A program made the position numbers and the translations under genes. Positions 35,629 to 44,247 of a DNA stretch of 64,000 bases are shown here, in pieces (within the stretch, counting starts at the first letter, position 1; every line of letters begins with the position of its first letter). The notes beneath the pieces were generated by a model. That model saw only the letters and a list, made by a program, of their open reading frames with translations, did no database searches and was not told the DNA's origin. Origin of the DNA: Henriciella sp. AS95 (GTDB taxonomy: Bacteria; Pseudomonadota; Alphaproteobacteria; Caulobacterales; Hyphomonadaceae); contig NZ_JBBMQM010000001.1 in the NCBI RefSeq assembly GCF_038900055.1, positions 1,860,001-1,924,000 of the forward strand, written 5' to 3'.

Positions 35629-36105
35629 TCATGACGATCTTGATCCCGCGAGCGATGATCGTCGGGTCTCCATTGCCATCTGGTCAATAAGAGTGTCATA
35701 CGAATCACTGATCCGCCCGCCGTTGGTGGCTGGATGATCGTTATTCTTGGCGGTGTTGCGCTGGTCATTGCAGAGCTTACAGCCCTCCTGATCTATTCGG
35801 TGCAGAATGGGAGCGTGAATATCCGGGCGCTCCTCCTTCACAATCTGTCCGACGCACTCGCATCTGTAGCCGTGGTTGCGGGCGACGCGCTCATCCTCAT
35901 CTATGACTGAAAACTGTTCGATCCGTTCGTGACGATTGGTATCGCGGTAACATTCTCTGCCTGTCGTTCCGCGAAATCGGCGGGCGATCCACATGTTGTG
36001 GCTAGGTAGTCCGCCGGACATTGACAACGGTGCCGTCATTGAGGCGATGCGGAGCGGTGATGGTGTCGTGGATGTCCATCAATTGCATCTCCGGCAGATG
36101 CAGGA
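35612..36105 (+). pseudogene. Decayed CzcD/DmeF-type cation diffusion facilitator
   Basis: Pieces of one CDF protein in order but in different frames: LSHAHDHDDLDPASDDRRVSI; then a deletion of roughly the first four membrane helices; DPPAVGGWMIVILGGVALVI; LLLHNLSDALASVAVVAG; a TGA where IYDWKLFDP is expected; FREIGG; and in a third frame HMLWLGSPPDIDNG and VVDVHQLHL. The 3' end stops against merR. At least one internal deletion, one stop and two frameshifts make it inactive. Intact copies normally follow czcA, so this is a lost member of the czc operon. Confidence 0.85.
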
Positions 36106-36115
36106 GCCCCTTTTG

Positions 36116-36532
36116 TCAGCTATCTTCGAACAGTTTGTCGGTGAGTGCGCAATCGGGTGTTTCAGCGCCGGTGCAACCAGCCATGATCTCGCCGAGCCGT
36201 CGATCCATCTGCTTCAGATCGGCGATGCGTTTACGGATATCGCCCCGATGTGCTTCTGCCAGCGCCCTGACCTCCGCGCAGCTCGGCCTGCCATCATTGA
36301 TGCCAAGTAGCGAGCGTACATCTTCCACGGAGAAGCCGAGGCTGCGGGCTCGCAATATGAAACGCAGTCGTACCTGATCTTCATTCGAATACAGCCGGTG
36401 GCCACTTGCCGTGCGGGCTGGTTCGGGCAGCAATTCGATCTTTTCATAATAGCGGATCGTTTCAAGATTGCAGCCGAGCCGCCCGGCCAGTTCAGCCCGT
36501 TTGAGTGCTGCTCGCGGCGATGTGATGGCCAT
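36116..36532 (-). CDS. merR: MerR, mercury-responsive regulator
   Basis: A 138-residue regulator beginning MAITSPRAALKRAEL. The winged helix reads LAGRLGCNLETIRYYEKIELL. Three Hg(II)-binding cysteines fit MerR: PSCAEVR, then AGC, then eight residues and C (CTGAETPDC). The ATG at 36532 was chosen over an in-frame start 57 bases upstream, because that would run through the operator. It is divergent from merT across a clear MerR operator. Confidence 0.93.
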   Translation of the reverse strand: MAITSPRAALKRAELAGRLGCNLETIRYYEKIELLPEPARTASGHRLYSNEDQVRLRFILRARSLGFSVEDVRSLLGINDGRPSCAEVRALAEAHRGDIRKRIADLKQMDRRLGEIMAGCTGAETPDCALTDKLFEDS

Positions 36533-36546
36533 GATGAAATACCCAC

Positions 36547-36577
36547 TTGTGTCTGTACCAACTACAGAGCGTAACGT
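36547..36577 (+). promoter_or_regulatory. merT promoter with MerR operator
   Basis: A -35 box TTGTGT (36547-36552), 19-base spacer and -10 box TAACGT (36572-36577). The spacer contains the dyad TCTGTA-CCAAC-TACAGA with perfect 6-base arms (36552-36568, sharing the last -35 base). A 19-base spacer with a central dyad is the hallmark of MerR-activated promoters. Confidence 0.85.
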
Positions 36578-36612
36578 GATCATGATCAATAAAGCAATGG
36601 GAACAGCTGGTC

Positions 36613-36987
36613 ATGGCAGGTACGGAAAACAGCCCAGCAAATGAGCGTCGCTCAAGGTGGCTTGTTGCCGGTGGCACGCTGGGGGCATTCCTTGCATCAT
36701 CCTGCTGCATCGTGCCGCTTGTGCTGATCAGTCTCGGTGTTTCCGGAGCGTGGATTGGCCAGTTGACGGCGCTGGAACCCTACAAGCCCCTTTTTCTTCT
36801 GGTCGCGATCGGATTTCTCGCGGCTGGGTTCTGGGATGTCTATTTTCGAAAAACCAGTGTCTGCGAGGATGGTAGCTATTGCGCCCGTTTGCAGTCGTCA
36901 GTCGTCAAGCAGGTCGCCCTGTGGAGCGGCGCGCTTGTCGTGCTGGCGGCCTTGACCATCGATGTATGGGCACCGTTATTTTACTAG
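36613..36987 (+). CDS. merT: MerT, mercuric ion importer
   Basis: A 124-residue inner-membrane protein with three hydrophobic segments. The first carries the paired cysteines SSCCIVPLVLISLG; the loop after segment 2 carries the second pair (VCEDGSYC). It takes Hg(II) from MerP and passes it inward to MerA. First gene after the MerR-controlled promoter, 14 bases before merP. Confidence 0.95.
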   Translation: MAGTENSPANERRSRWLVAGGTLGAFLASSCCIVPLVLISLGVSGAWIGQLTALEPYKPLFLLVAIGFLAAGFWDVYFRKTSVCEDGSYCARLQSSVVKQVALWSGALVVLAALTIDVWAPLFY

Positions 36988-37001
36988 CCAGGGAGACAAG
37001 T

Positions 37002-37325
37002 ATGAAACGCACATGGATGATCGCCGGACTGGCAGGTCTGGCACTCGCGGGGGGGCTCGCAGTCGCCGGCGCGCAGAATGCTCCGGATGCCTCGGTGGAG
37101 GTCGAACAGGCGACAGCCCGTTTTACGATCGGAAACATGACCTGCGCGACATGTCCGATTGCTGTCAGGAAAGCGATGATGCGTGTCGAGGGCGTTAAAT
37201 CTGTCGATATCGATTATGCGGCCAGGACCGCAGAGGTGGTTTACGATACGGCGGCGACAACGCCTGAGCTGATCGCTGCGGCTTCAACCGATGTAGGATA
37301 CCCGGCAAGCGTTACGGACGGTTGA
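37002..37325 (+). CDS. merP: MerP, periplasmic mercury-binding protein
   Basis: A 107-residue protein with signal peptide (MKRTWMIAGLAGLALAGGLA to VAGA) and a heavy-metal-associated domain: FTIGNMTCATCPIAVRKAM, the paired cysteines that bind Hg(II), and VGYPASV near the end. The frame is open further upstream inside merT, but the ATG at 37002 with GGGAGAC is the real start. It hands mercury to MerT. Confidence 0.95.
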   Translation: MKRTWMIAGLAGLALAGGLAVAGAQNAPDASVEVEQATARFTIGNMTCATCPIAVRKAMMRVEGVKSVDIDYAARTAEVVYDTAATTPELIAAASTDVGYPASVTDG

Positions 37326-37413
37326 ACACGCAGCATCTGGAATATCCTGATGAGGCACCTGCCAGTCGATGTTCGCATACATCGTCAGATTTTCACACAA
37401 GGCTTTCACTTTG

Positions 37414-37700
37414 ATGTCAAAATGGACTGACCGAAAACTGCTGATAACGGGTCTGGCCGGTACCGTCATTGCGACACCTTCTTGTTTTGCATCAATGAGC
37501 ATGTGCCTCAGCCCCGGCCGGGTACCAAAAATGGACAGGCTGAACCTTGAAGCTGCCTGCGCCGAGTGCACTCGGCGGGGCATCCAGGTGAACACATCGA
37601 TGCGTACGAGCGATCCCGCGGTCTTCGCCGCAGGCGAATGCGGCGACAGCGGCCCCAACCTGATCCCGGCCACGCCTCCGACATCGGGTCGATGGTGTGA
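37414..37700 (+). pseudogene. Fusion relic: merF 5' end joined to an oxidoreductase fragment
   Basis: The ATG at 37414 reads MSKWTDRKLLITGLAGTVIA, which resembles the N-terminus and first helix of MerF, a two-helix mercury importer; the rest of MerF is missing. After about 25 codons the sequence changes to GRVPKMDRLNLEAACAEC and QVNTSMRTSDPAVFAAGECG, the internal segment before the second FAD-binding site of MerA-like disulfide oxidoreductases. So an internal deletion joined merF to a second oxidoreductase gene. The frame continues into the 5' end of merA. It sits between merP and merA, the usual merF position. Confidence 0.7.
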
Positions 37701-37759
37701 TTTTGAATACTTGATCGAGGCCGCGTCGCCATGCCTGGTCACAAGCCAAGGAAGAAATA

Positions 37760-39211
37760 ATGAATCAAACCGTAAAGACAGGCGATTGCTGCTCCGTCAA
37801 TAAAAACGGCGACGACAGCTATGACCTCATCGTCATAGGTGCTGGCTCGGCCGGGTTTTCGGCTTCGATTAGCGCGGCCGAGGCCGGCAGGCGCGTGGCC
37901 ATGGTTGGACATGGCACCATCGGCGGCACCTGCGTCAATGTCGGCTGCGTGCCGTCCAAGGCGATGATACGGGCCGGTGAAGCGGTGCATGCTGGTACAG
38001 CGGCGGCACGGTTTCCGGGCATTGAGCCCTGTGCGCAGAGCGTGGACTGGTCAGCGGTCGTCAAGGGGACGGCCGAACTGGTCGACGAGATGCGCCAGAA
38101 AAAATATATCGATTTGCTGCCTTCCTATGAGAATATCACCTATATTGAGAAAGGTGCCGCACGCCTGATCGAAGGCGGGATTGAGGTCGGCGGGCGGATC
38201 ATCGCTGCACCGAAGGTTCTAATCGCCACCGGCTCGCGCCCTTTCTTGCCGGAAATTGACGGGATCGAGACCGTGGAGGCGCTCGATTCCTGGGACCTTC
38301 TCAGCCTGCCCGATCAGCCCGAAAGCATCCTGGTACTGGGCGGCGGCTATATTGGCTGTGAACTGGCGCAGATGGCGTCGCGGCTGGGCGTCAAGGTTAC
38401 ACTGGTCACGCGTTCGCGCCTTCTGCCCGGCGTGGAACCGGAAGTGGCCAAGGCGTTGACCGACGCGTTGAAGGCTGAGGGTGTCGCGGTCGAGACCAGC
38501 CTGTCCTACCGATCGGTGAGACGGAGTGACGGCGGCGTCACGCTGACAATCGAACGGGGTGGAAAGCCTGTGACCCTCTCCGCGCAGCGGCTTGTGGCCA
38601 CCACAGGCCGGGTGGCCAATTCCGAAGACCTCGGCTTGCGCGAGTTCGGCATCGAGACCGATGCGCGTGGATCGATCAAGGTCGGAGCCGACATGGCCAC
38701 AACGCGGCCTGGCGTCTGGGCAGCGGGTGATGTCACCGATCGCGACCAGTTCGTCTACATGGCCGCTTATGGGGCCAAGGTGGCGGCCAACAATGCGCTC
38801 GGGCTTCAGGATTTGCGCTATGACAATGGGGCCATGCCCTGGGTCGTGTTCACCGATCCGCAGGTCGCCGGCGTCGGCCTTTCCGAGGTGCAGGCGAAGG
38901 CAGCCGGTCATGACGTCAAGGCCAGCGTGCTGACGCTGGACCACGTGGCACGCGCCGCCGCCGCCCGCGATACCCGCGGCGTCATCAAGCTGGTCGCGGA
39001 TGCGAAGACCGACCGCCTCCTGGGCGGACAGATCGCGGCGCCCGAAGGGTCTGATGCGATTCAGACGCTGGCTATGGCGTTGAAGTTCGGCATGACGAGC
39101 AAGGCGCTTGGCGAGACAATTTTTCCATACCTGACAACTGTTGAAGGGTTGAAATTGGCGGCACAGACGTTCGACAAGGACGTGGCGAAGCTTTCATGCT
39201 GCGCAGGCTGA
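37760..39211 (+). CDS. merA: MerA, mercuric reductase
   Basis: A 483-residue NADPH-dependent flavoprotein that reduces Hg(II) to Hg(0). Seen: FAD motif DLIVIGAGSAGFSASISAAE, redox-active GGTCVNVGCVPSKAMIRAGE, NADPH motif ILVLGGGYIGCELAQMA, second FAD motif GVWAAGDVTDR and the C-terminal cysteine pair LSCCAG. The N-terminal MerP-like domain of longer MerA forms is absent; only a CC (TGDCCSVN) remains at the start. AAGGAAG precedes the ATG. It is intact, so mercury reduction should work despite the upstream relic. Confidence 0.96.
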   Translation: MNQTVKTGDCCSVNKNGDDSYDLIVIGAGSAGFSASISAAEAGRRVAMVGHGTIGGTCVNVGCVPSKAMIRAGEAVHAGTAAARFPGIEPCAQSVDWSAVVKGTAELVDEMRQKKYIDLLPSYENITYIEKGAARLIEGGIEVGGRIIAAPKVLIATGSRPFLPEIDGIETVEALDSWDLLSLPDQPESILVLGGGYIGCELAQMASRLGVKVTLVTRSRLLPGVEPEVAKALTDALKAEGVAVETSLSYRSVRRSDGGVTLTIERGGKPVTLSAQRLVATTGRVANSEDLGLREFGIETDARGSIKVGADMATTRPGVWAAGDVTDRDQFVYMAAYGAKVAANNALGLQDLRYDNGAMPWVVFTDPQVAGVGLSEVQAKAAGHDVKASVLTLDHVARAAAARDTRGVIKLVADAKTDRLLGGQIAAPEGSDAIQTLAMALKFGMTSKALGETIFPYLTTVEGLKLAAQTFDKDVAKLSCCAG

Positions 39212-39271
39212 AACCAATTTTAACCGCAACGGGGCCTCGCCAGTCCAGCCAGATCAGGAAACGTCCCAGCC

Positions 39272-39610
39272 ATGGATATTCGCGCGACGTTGTTGATCTA
39301 TGCTGGCGCGGCAACCGCCGAAATTGCCGGTTGTTTTGCATTCTGGGCCTGGCTGCGGCTTGGAAAGTCCGCTTTCTGGCTGGTTCCGGGGATGATATCC
39401 CTTGTTGTATTCGCTTGGCTGCTGACACTGGTGGAAGCGTCTGCAGCCGGGCGCGCCTATGCCGCCTATGGTGGGGTTTACATAACTTCCTCGCTCATCT
39501 GGCTATGGACCATTGAGGGGATTCGTCCCGACCGCTGGGATCTGATAGGGGTTGTAACCTGTCTGATCGGGGCTGCGGTTATTCTTTTTGGTCCGCGCAT
39601 GCCAGTTTGA
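39272..39610 (+). CDS. YnfA family (UPF0060) membrane protein
   Basis: A 112-residue protein with four hydrophobic segments, starting [20 protein letters not shown] and ending [12 protein letters not shown]. This matches the YnfA/UPF0060 family of small inner-membrane proteins of uncertain transport role. It follows merA on the same strand by 60 bases and may be read from the mer promoter; such genes often ride with metal-resistance loci. Confidence 0.88.
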   Translation: MDIRATLLIYAGAATAEIAGCFAFWAWLRLGKSAFWLVPGMISLVVFAWLLTLVEASAAGRAYAAYGGVYITSSLIWLWTIEGIRPDRWDLIGVVTCLIGAAVILFGPRMPV

Positions 39611-39680
39611 CGCTATGGCGAAACGGGTCTTTATCGTCTTCCCTTTAGCTCGATCGGGGACAGTGCCGGAGTATGCCGCC

Positions 39681-40124
39681 TTACTGATCTGGAGGGTTGT
39701 CCGGATAAATCGTTTCTTGGTCCGGGCAGTCGCGGCCATTCGCGGGAATGCTGCAAATTTCCATGATGCGATGAGAACCGTCCCGGCCCCGTTTGACCTG
39801 GAAGATCACGTCATCGCCTTCAGAGAGGTCAGTCAGCTCAACATCGCCCATTAAAGCGAAACTCATGGTCATCGCGCCCATGGCGATGCCTTCGAAAGGG
39901 CCATGGTCGATGGTGACCCGGCCGTCGTCGCGATCAAGGGATGTGATCCTGCCCGTGGCCCGTCCAGTATCGCCGGGCATAGCTTCATCTGCCTGTTCGA
40001 ACGGTTCAGGCCTGGTCTGGTCCGCAGGGCCGGATGCTGGCGGCGTTCGGCTTTCGGGGTCACTGCAGGCTGTCAGGGAAACGGAACCTAACAAGAAGGC
40101 GGTAATCAGAATTCTTTGAGTCAT
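39681..40124 (-). CDS. CusF-like copper-binding lipoprotein
   Basis: A 147-residue protein with a lipoprotein signal (VSLTACSDP) and a small CusF-type beta-barrel domain: ATGRITSLDRDDGRVTIDHG, then MGAMTMSFALMGDVELTDLS and DVIFQVKRG. The Met residues and the His in the first block are the copper/silver ligands of CusF. The ATG at 40124 was chosen because the upstream extension lacks signal features and AGGAA precedes this ATG. Downstream of the other CusF-like gene on the same strand. Confidence 0.8.
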   Translation of the reverse strand: MTQRILITAFLLGSVSLTACSDPESRTPPASGPADQTRPEPFEQADEAMPGDTGRATGRITSLDRDDGRVTIDHGPFEGIAMGAMTMSFALMGDVELTDLSEGDDVIFQVKRGRDGSHRIMEICSIPANGRDCPDQETIYPDNPPDQ

Positions 40125-40224
40125 TGGGATTTCCTGGTGAACTAATCGGGAGACGCAGGCATTCCGGCCGCGGAACGCGGCCGGAACCTGATTTACGAAT
40201 TTTTTGCTTGAAACAGAGGACCGG

Positions 40225-40725
40225 CTAGTGATCGGTGTCGTCATGATCCTTGCCTGACATGCCGGACATGGATCCGTGTCCGCCCATGTTGCAGTCCATC
40301 ATGCCTTTGCCTTTCATCATCGACATCATGGATAGTTTGAAAGCATCCGGATCGCCGCCGATCGGCATCATCATGGCGATATCATAATTGTCGCTGTCGT
40401 CCTGCTTGAGCATGAAATGGACGTTGTCGCCATTCTCGAATTTGTCGAGCGCAACCATTCCGCCGACCTCGAAGTCCATTGTCATTTCACCCCAGCCGAT
40501 CTTCTTGATCGGATCGTGTGAAATATTGACGGTTCGGGCATCCAGATCGACGCCGTTAATGACGCCAAAGCCGGGCGCCATGTCGCCGCAGCAGCTCATG
40601 CCGGACATGTCCATGTCTTTCATGCTGTCCATTTTCATGCCGGCCTCCTGGGCGAGCGCCGGACCAATCAGGGCCAGTCCGAGGATTGCGCCTGTGACTG
40701 CTGTCTTTCTGACGAGGGTTTTCAT
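40225..40725 (-). CDS. Periplasmic CusF-domain copper-binding protein, Met-rich
   Basis: A 166-residue secreted protein (signal ends near GPALAQEA). Met/His-rich arms flank a CusF-like core: GVINGVDLDARTVNISHDPI, then IGWGEMTMDFEVGG and DNVHFMLKQDD. The C-terminal tail (MMKGKGMMDCNMGGHGSMSG) can bind further Cu(I)/Ag(I). Probable chaperone feeding the CusCBA pump that is encoded just upstream. Confidence 0.8.
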   Translation of the reverse strand: MKTLVRKTAVTGAILGLALIGPALAQEAGMKMDSMKDMDMSGMSCCGDMAPGFGVINGVDLDARTVNISHDPIKKIGWGEMTMDFEVGGMVALDKFENGDNVHFMLKQDDSDNYDIAMMMPIGGDPDAFKLSMMSMMKGKGMMDCNMGGHGSMSGMSGKDHDDTDH

Positions 40726-40819
40726 CGTTTTCTTCCTTTTTGATTGTCAGGCGCGGCTTTCAACAGAGGCCCCCGATGCGCGCCGGGACGGGGGAATAGG
40801 GTGGATGGACACGGGACTA

Positions 40820-41035
40820 TTATTTCGACCTCAGATATTTGATGAGGGCAGCGATCCCGAGCAGGAGGAGGAGCACAGCAAGCAGCATGAACACCGTGCC
40901 GAACAGGCCGCCACCCATCATGCCGCCGTCGATCATCATTCTGCCTGATGAGCGATCCTGCGCGGCCGCCGGCAGCATGGCGCCACTCAGAAGCAGTGGA
41001 AACAAAAGCTGAATTTTCAACAGGTGTCTCGTCAT
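40820..41035 (-). CDS. Small membrane protein after cusA
   Basis: A 71-residue protein with a signal-like first segment (LLFPLLLSGAMLPAAAQD), a Met/Gly stretch (GRMMIDGGMMGGG) and one membrane helix ending in Lys/Arg (IKYLRSK). It overlaps the cusA stop by 4 bases. Similar small proteins accompany copper pumps; the function is not known. Confidence 0.7.
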   Translation of the reverse strand: MTRHLLKIQLLFPLLLSGAMLPAAAQDRSSGRMMIDGGMMGGGLFGTVFMLLAVLLLLLGIAALIKYLRSK

Positions 41036-44000
41036 GGTTTTTCTCCTTCGGGGGTGAATGAGCCGGCCCGGTTATCCGGTTCGGCCCGGGGTAAATCTGA
41101 TGGAATCTGCAGCCCGACCCGGATGTAGTAGATGGCCGGGATCACGATCAGGGAGAGGATGAGGGTTGAGGCCATGCCGCCAAGCATGGGCAGGGCAATC
41201 CGGCGCATGACGTCCGATCCGAGGCCGTCGGTCAGGAAGATCGGGGCAAGACCTGCAAAAATGGTCGTGACCGTCATCAACTTCGGCCTGACGCGCATGG
41301 CCGCGCCCTTGCTGACAGCTGCGAAAAGCTGGCTCCTGTCAGACGGGTTCGCCTTTCGGACTTCCGCGTCGATATAGAGCAGCATCACGACGGCCGTCTC
41401 GACAGCGATGCCGCCCAGGGCGATGAAACCGACCGCGACGGCAACTGACAGATTGTAGCCTGCCAGCCAGACGGCCCACATTCCGCCGACCAGGCCGAAT
41501 GGCAGGCTGGCCATGATGATCAGGGTCCGGTCGAGCCGGCCGAAATGTAGCATCAGCAGCAGGAAGATCAGTGCAATCGCAGCTGGAATGGCGATTTTCA
41601 GCCGCGCATTCGCTTCCTGCATCTGTTCATACTGTCCGGAGAACTCCACCGCATATCCCGCAGGCAGGTCGACGGCGTTGGCAATCACCTGTCTGGCGTC
41701 TGCAACATAGCTGCCCATGTCCCGGTCCGCGATGTCGACGAAAACCCAGCCAGTCAGCCTGGCATTTTCCGATCGGATCATTGGCGGGCCTTCCGCATAG
41801 GAAATGTCCGCCAGTTCGCTGAGAGGGATATGGGCGCCGGACGGGGCGGGCACGAGTATCTCTTCCAGGTCTGTGGCACTCTCACGAAATGGCCGATCAT
41901 AGCGCAGGATGATGTCATAGCGTTCCCGGCCCTCGACAGACTGGGAGAGCGTCATGCCGCCCAGGGCGGTTTGGATCACGGACTGGAAGGCTGCCATGTC
42001 GATATTCCGCCGGGCGAGTTCGCCCCTATCCGGCGTGATCTCGAGATATTTTCCGCCCATGACCCTGTCGGCGAAGGCCGAGCGCGTTCCGGGTACGTCC
42101 GAAATGGCCGCTTCTATGTCCCGGGCAATGGTCTCAATCTCTGTCAGATCATCGCCGGTAACCTTGATGCCAATGGGCGTGCGCACACCTGTTGAAACCA
42201 TGTCCATGCGAATCTTGATCGGATAGCCCCATGAATTCACGAGGCCGGGCATTTGCAGCTTGGCATCGAGCTCATCGGTGATGTCCTCGACCGTCACACC
42301 TGGCCGCCAATCCTCCTTCGGTTTCAGCTTGATCCATGTTTCGATCATGGTGAGTGGCGCTGGATCGGTTGCGGTATCGGCGCGCCCGGCCTTGCCGAAG
42401 ACACGATCGACTTCTGGCACGGTCTTGATGACGCGGTTTGTCTGGCCAAGAATCTCCCGCATCTTGGTGGATGACACGCCGGGCAGGGTGGTCGGCATGT
42501 AGAGGAGCTCGCCTTCATAAAGGGCCGGCATGAATTCCGAGCCGATCCTCTGGACCGGCACGATGACACTGGCCGTCAGCGCGAGCGCAAGGGCGACCGT
42601 GATCCATTTGAACCTCAGGGCTAGATGGAGCAGCGGTTTGTAGGCCCAGACGAAGAAGGCGTTCAGGGGATTGGCTTCCTCGCGCCGGAACCGACCCCGC
42701 ATCAGGTACAGCATCAGAACCGGGACAAGTGTCACCGACAGAATGGCCGCGAAGGCCATCGCATAGGTCTTGGTATAGGCGAGAGGACTGAAGAGCCTGA
42801 AGCTCTGACCGGTCAGGGCAAAGACCGGCAGGAAGGAGACCGTGATGATGAGGAGTGAAAAGAATATGCCGGGGCCGACTTCCTGAGCCGACTCGACCAG
42901 CGCCTGGCGGCGCACGCTCGGATCGGGTTTCGGTCCCAGATCCGCCAGTTTCCGGCTGGCATTCTCGACAAGCACAATCGAGGCGTCGACCATGGCGCCG
43001 ATCGCGATGGCGATCCCGCCAAGTGACATGATGTTCGCTGTGACACCTTGCCAGGACATGATCAGGAACGCGCCGAGCACTCCGAGCGGCAAGGTGATGA
43101 TGGCAACCAGAGATGACCTTACATGGAGGAGGAAGATCAGGATGACGAGCGCAACCGCGATGCCTTCCTCGATCAGCTTGTCTTTCAGATAATCGACCGA
43201 ACCCTCGATGAGTGGCGCGCGGTCATACACAGTGACAATCTCGACACCTTCCGGCAGGCCGCGCTGGAGACTATCAAGTTTCTCCTTCACACGTTCGATC
43301 ACCGACAGCGCATTCTCGCCATCGCGCATCACCACGATGCCGGACACCGTTTCGCCTTCGCCATTGAGTTCGACAATGCCGCGCCGGAGGGCCGGGCCTT
43401 CGACAATCCGGGCGACATGGCTCAGCTGGACGGGGGTGCCATCCTCTGCCTTGACCACGACCTGTTCGAGATCAAGCTTCTCATCGACATAGCCTGATGA
43501 GCGGATGACATATTCCGTTTCGCCCTGTTCGAGCACGCGGCCACCGACTTCGCTTGAGGCTGCGCGGACCGCGTCACGGATACGGGTGATCGACAGGTCG
43601 TAACTTCTCAGGCGATTGGGATCGAGGAGAACCTGGTATTCCCTGACAAAACCGCCGACCGAGGCGACTTCAGAGACCCCCTCCACACCGGCCAGTTCGA
43701 GTTTCAGGAACCAGTCCTGGAGTGAACGCAGCTCGGCGAGATCGGTCTTGCCGGTCTTGTCGACCAAGGCATACTGATAGACCCAGCCAACGCCGGTCGC
43801 ATCCGGTCCTATCTGCGGTACGGCGCCTTCCGGGAGTTCAGACCCCAGCCGGGACAAGGCTTCGAGCACGCGCGAGCGGGCCCAGTAGAGGTCAACATCA
43901 TCGTCAAATATGACATAGACAAAACTGGTGCCGAACATTGAGGAGCCGCGCACATCCTTGGTCTTCGGCAGACCGAGAAGGTTCGTCGATAGTGGATAGG

Positions 44001-44247
44001 TGACGAGGTCCTCGACAATCTGCGGGCTCTGGCCCGGAAAATCGGTACGAATAATGACCTGGGTATCTGTCAGGTCCGGCACTGCATCGAGCGGCGTGCG
44101 CTGGATCGCCATCCACCCGGTCACAGCCAGTGCAGCGGCGAGCATGAGGACGATGAGCTGGTTGGAAACCGACCAGGAGATCAGCTTTGCCACCCATGAT
44201 CTGGAGGGGTCTTGCCCCGCGAGGTCTCTGTCGTTTCGTTCAGTCAT
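41032..44247 (-). CDS. cusA: CusA-type copper/silver RND pump
   Basis: A 1071-residue RND pump of the CusA class. Seen: RTPLDAVPDLTDTQVIIRTD near the N-terminus, helix 4 with GAMVDASIVLVENASRKL near residue 410, GSEFMPALYEGELLYMPTT near 570 and GGIAVETAVVMLLYID in the last third. These segments are the ones that separate CusA/SilA from CzcA. The ATG at 44247 overlaps the end of cusB by 8 bases; an earlier in-frame start at 44298 would overlap cusB much more. It exports Cu(I)/Ag(I) with CusB and CusC. Confidence 0.94.
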   Translation of the reverse strand: MTERNDRDLAGQDPSRSWVAKLISWSVSNQLIVLMLAAALAVTGWMAIQRTPLDAVPDLTDTQVIIRTDFPGQSPQIVEDLVTYPLSTNLLGLPKTKDVRGSSMFGTSFVYVIFDDDVDLYWARSRVLEALSRLGSELPEGAVPQIGPDATGVGWVYQYALVDKTGKTDLAELRSLQDWFLKLELAGVEGVSEVASVGGFVREYQVLLDPNRLRSYDLSITRIRDAVRAASSEVGGRVLEQGETEYVIRSSGYVDEKLDLEQVVVKAEDGTPVQLSHVARIVEGPALRRGIVELNGEGETVSGIVVMRDGENALSVIERVKEKLDSLQRGLPEGVEIVTVYDRAPLIEGSVDYLKDKLIEEGIAVALVILIFLLHVRSSLVAIITLPLGVLGAFLIMSWQGVTANIMSLGGIAIAIGAMVDASIVLVENASRKLADLGPKPDPSVRRQALVESAQEVGPGIFFSLLIITVSFLPVFALTGQSFRLFSPLAYTKTYAMAFAAILSVTLVPVLMLYLMRGRFRREEANPLNAFFVWAYKPLLHLALRFKWITVALALALTASVIVPVQRIGSEFMPALYEGELLYMPTTLPGVSSTKMREILGQTNRVIKTVPEVDRVFGKAGRADTATDPAPLTMIETWIKLKPKEDWRPGVTVEDITDELDAKLQMPGLVNSWGYPIKIRMDMVSTGVRTPIGIKVTGDDLTEIETIARDIEAAISDVPGTRSAFADRVMGGKYLEITPDRGELARRNIDMAAFQSVIQTALGGMTLSQSVEGRERYDIILRYDRPFRESATDLEEILVPAPSGAHIPLSELADISYAEGPPMIRSENARLTGWVFVDIADRDMGSYVADARQVIANAVDLPAGYAVEFSGQYEQMQEANARLKIAIPAAIALIFLLLMLHFGRLDRTLIIMASLPFGLVGGMWAVWLAGYNLSVAVAVGFIALGGIAVETAVVMLLYIDAEVRKANPSDRSQLFAAVSKGAAMRVRPKLMTVTTIFAGLAPIFLTDGLGSDVMRRIALPMLGGMASTLILSLIVIPAIYYIRVGLQIPSDLPRAEPDNRAGSFTPEGEKP

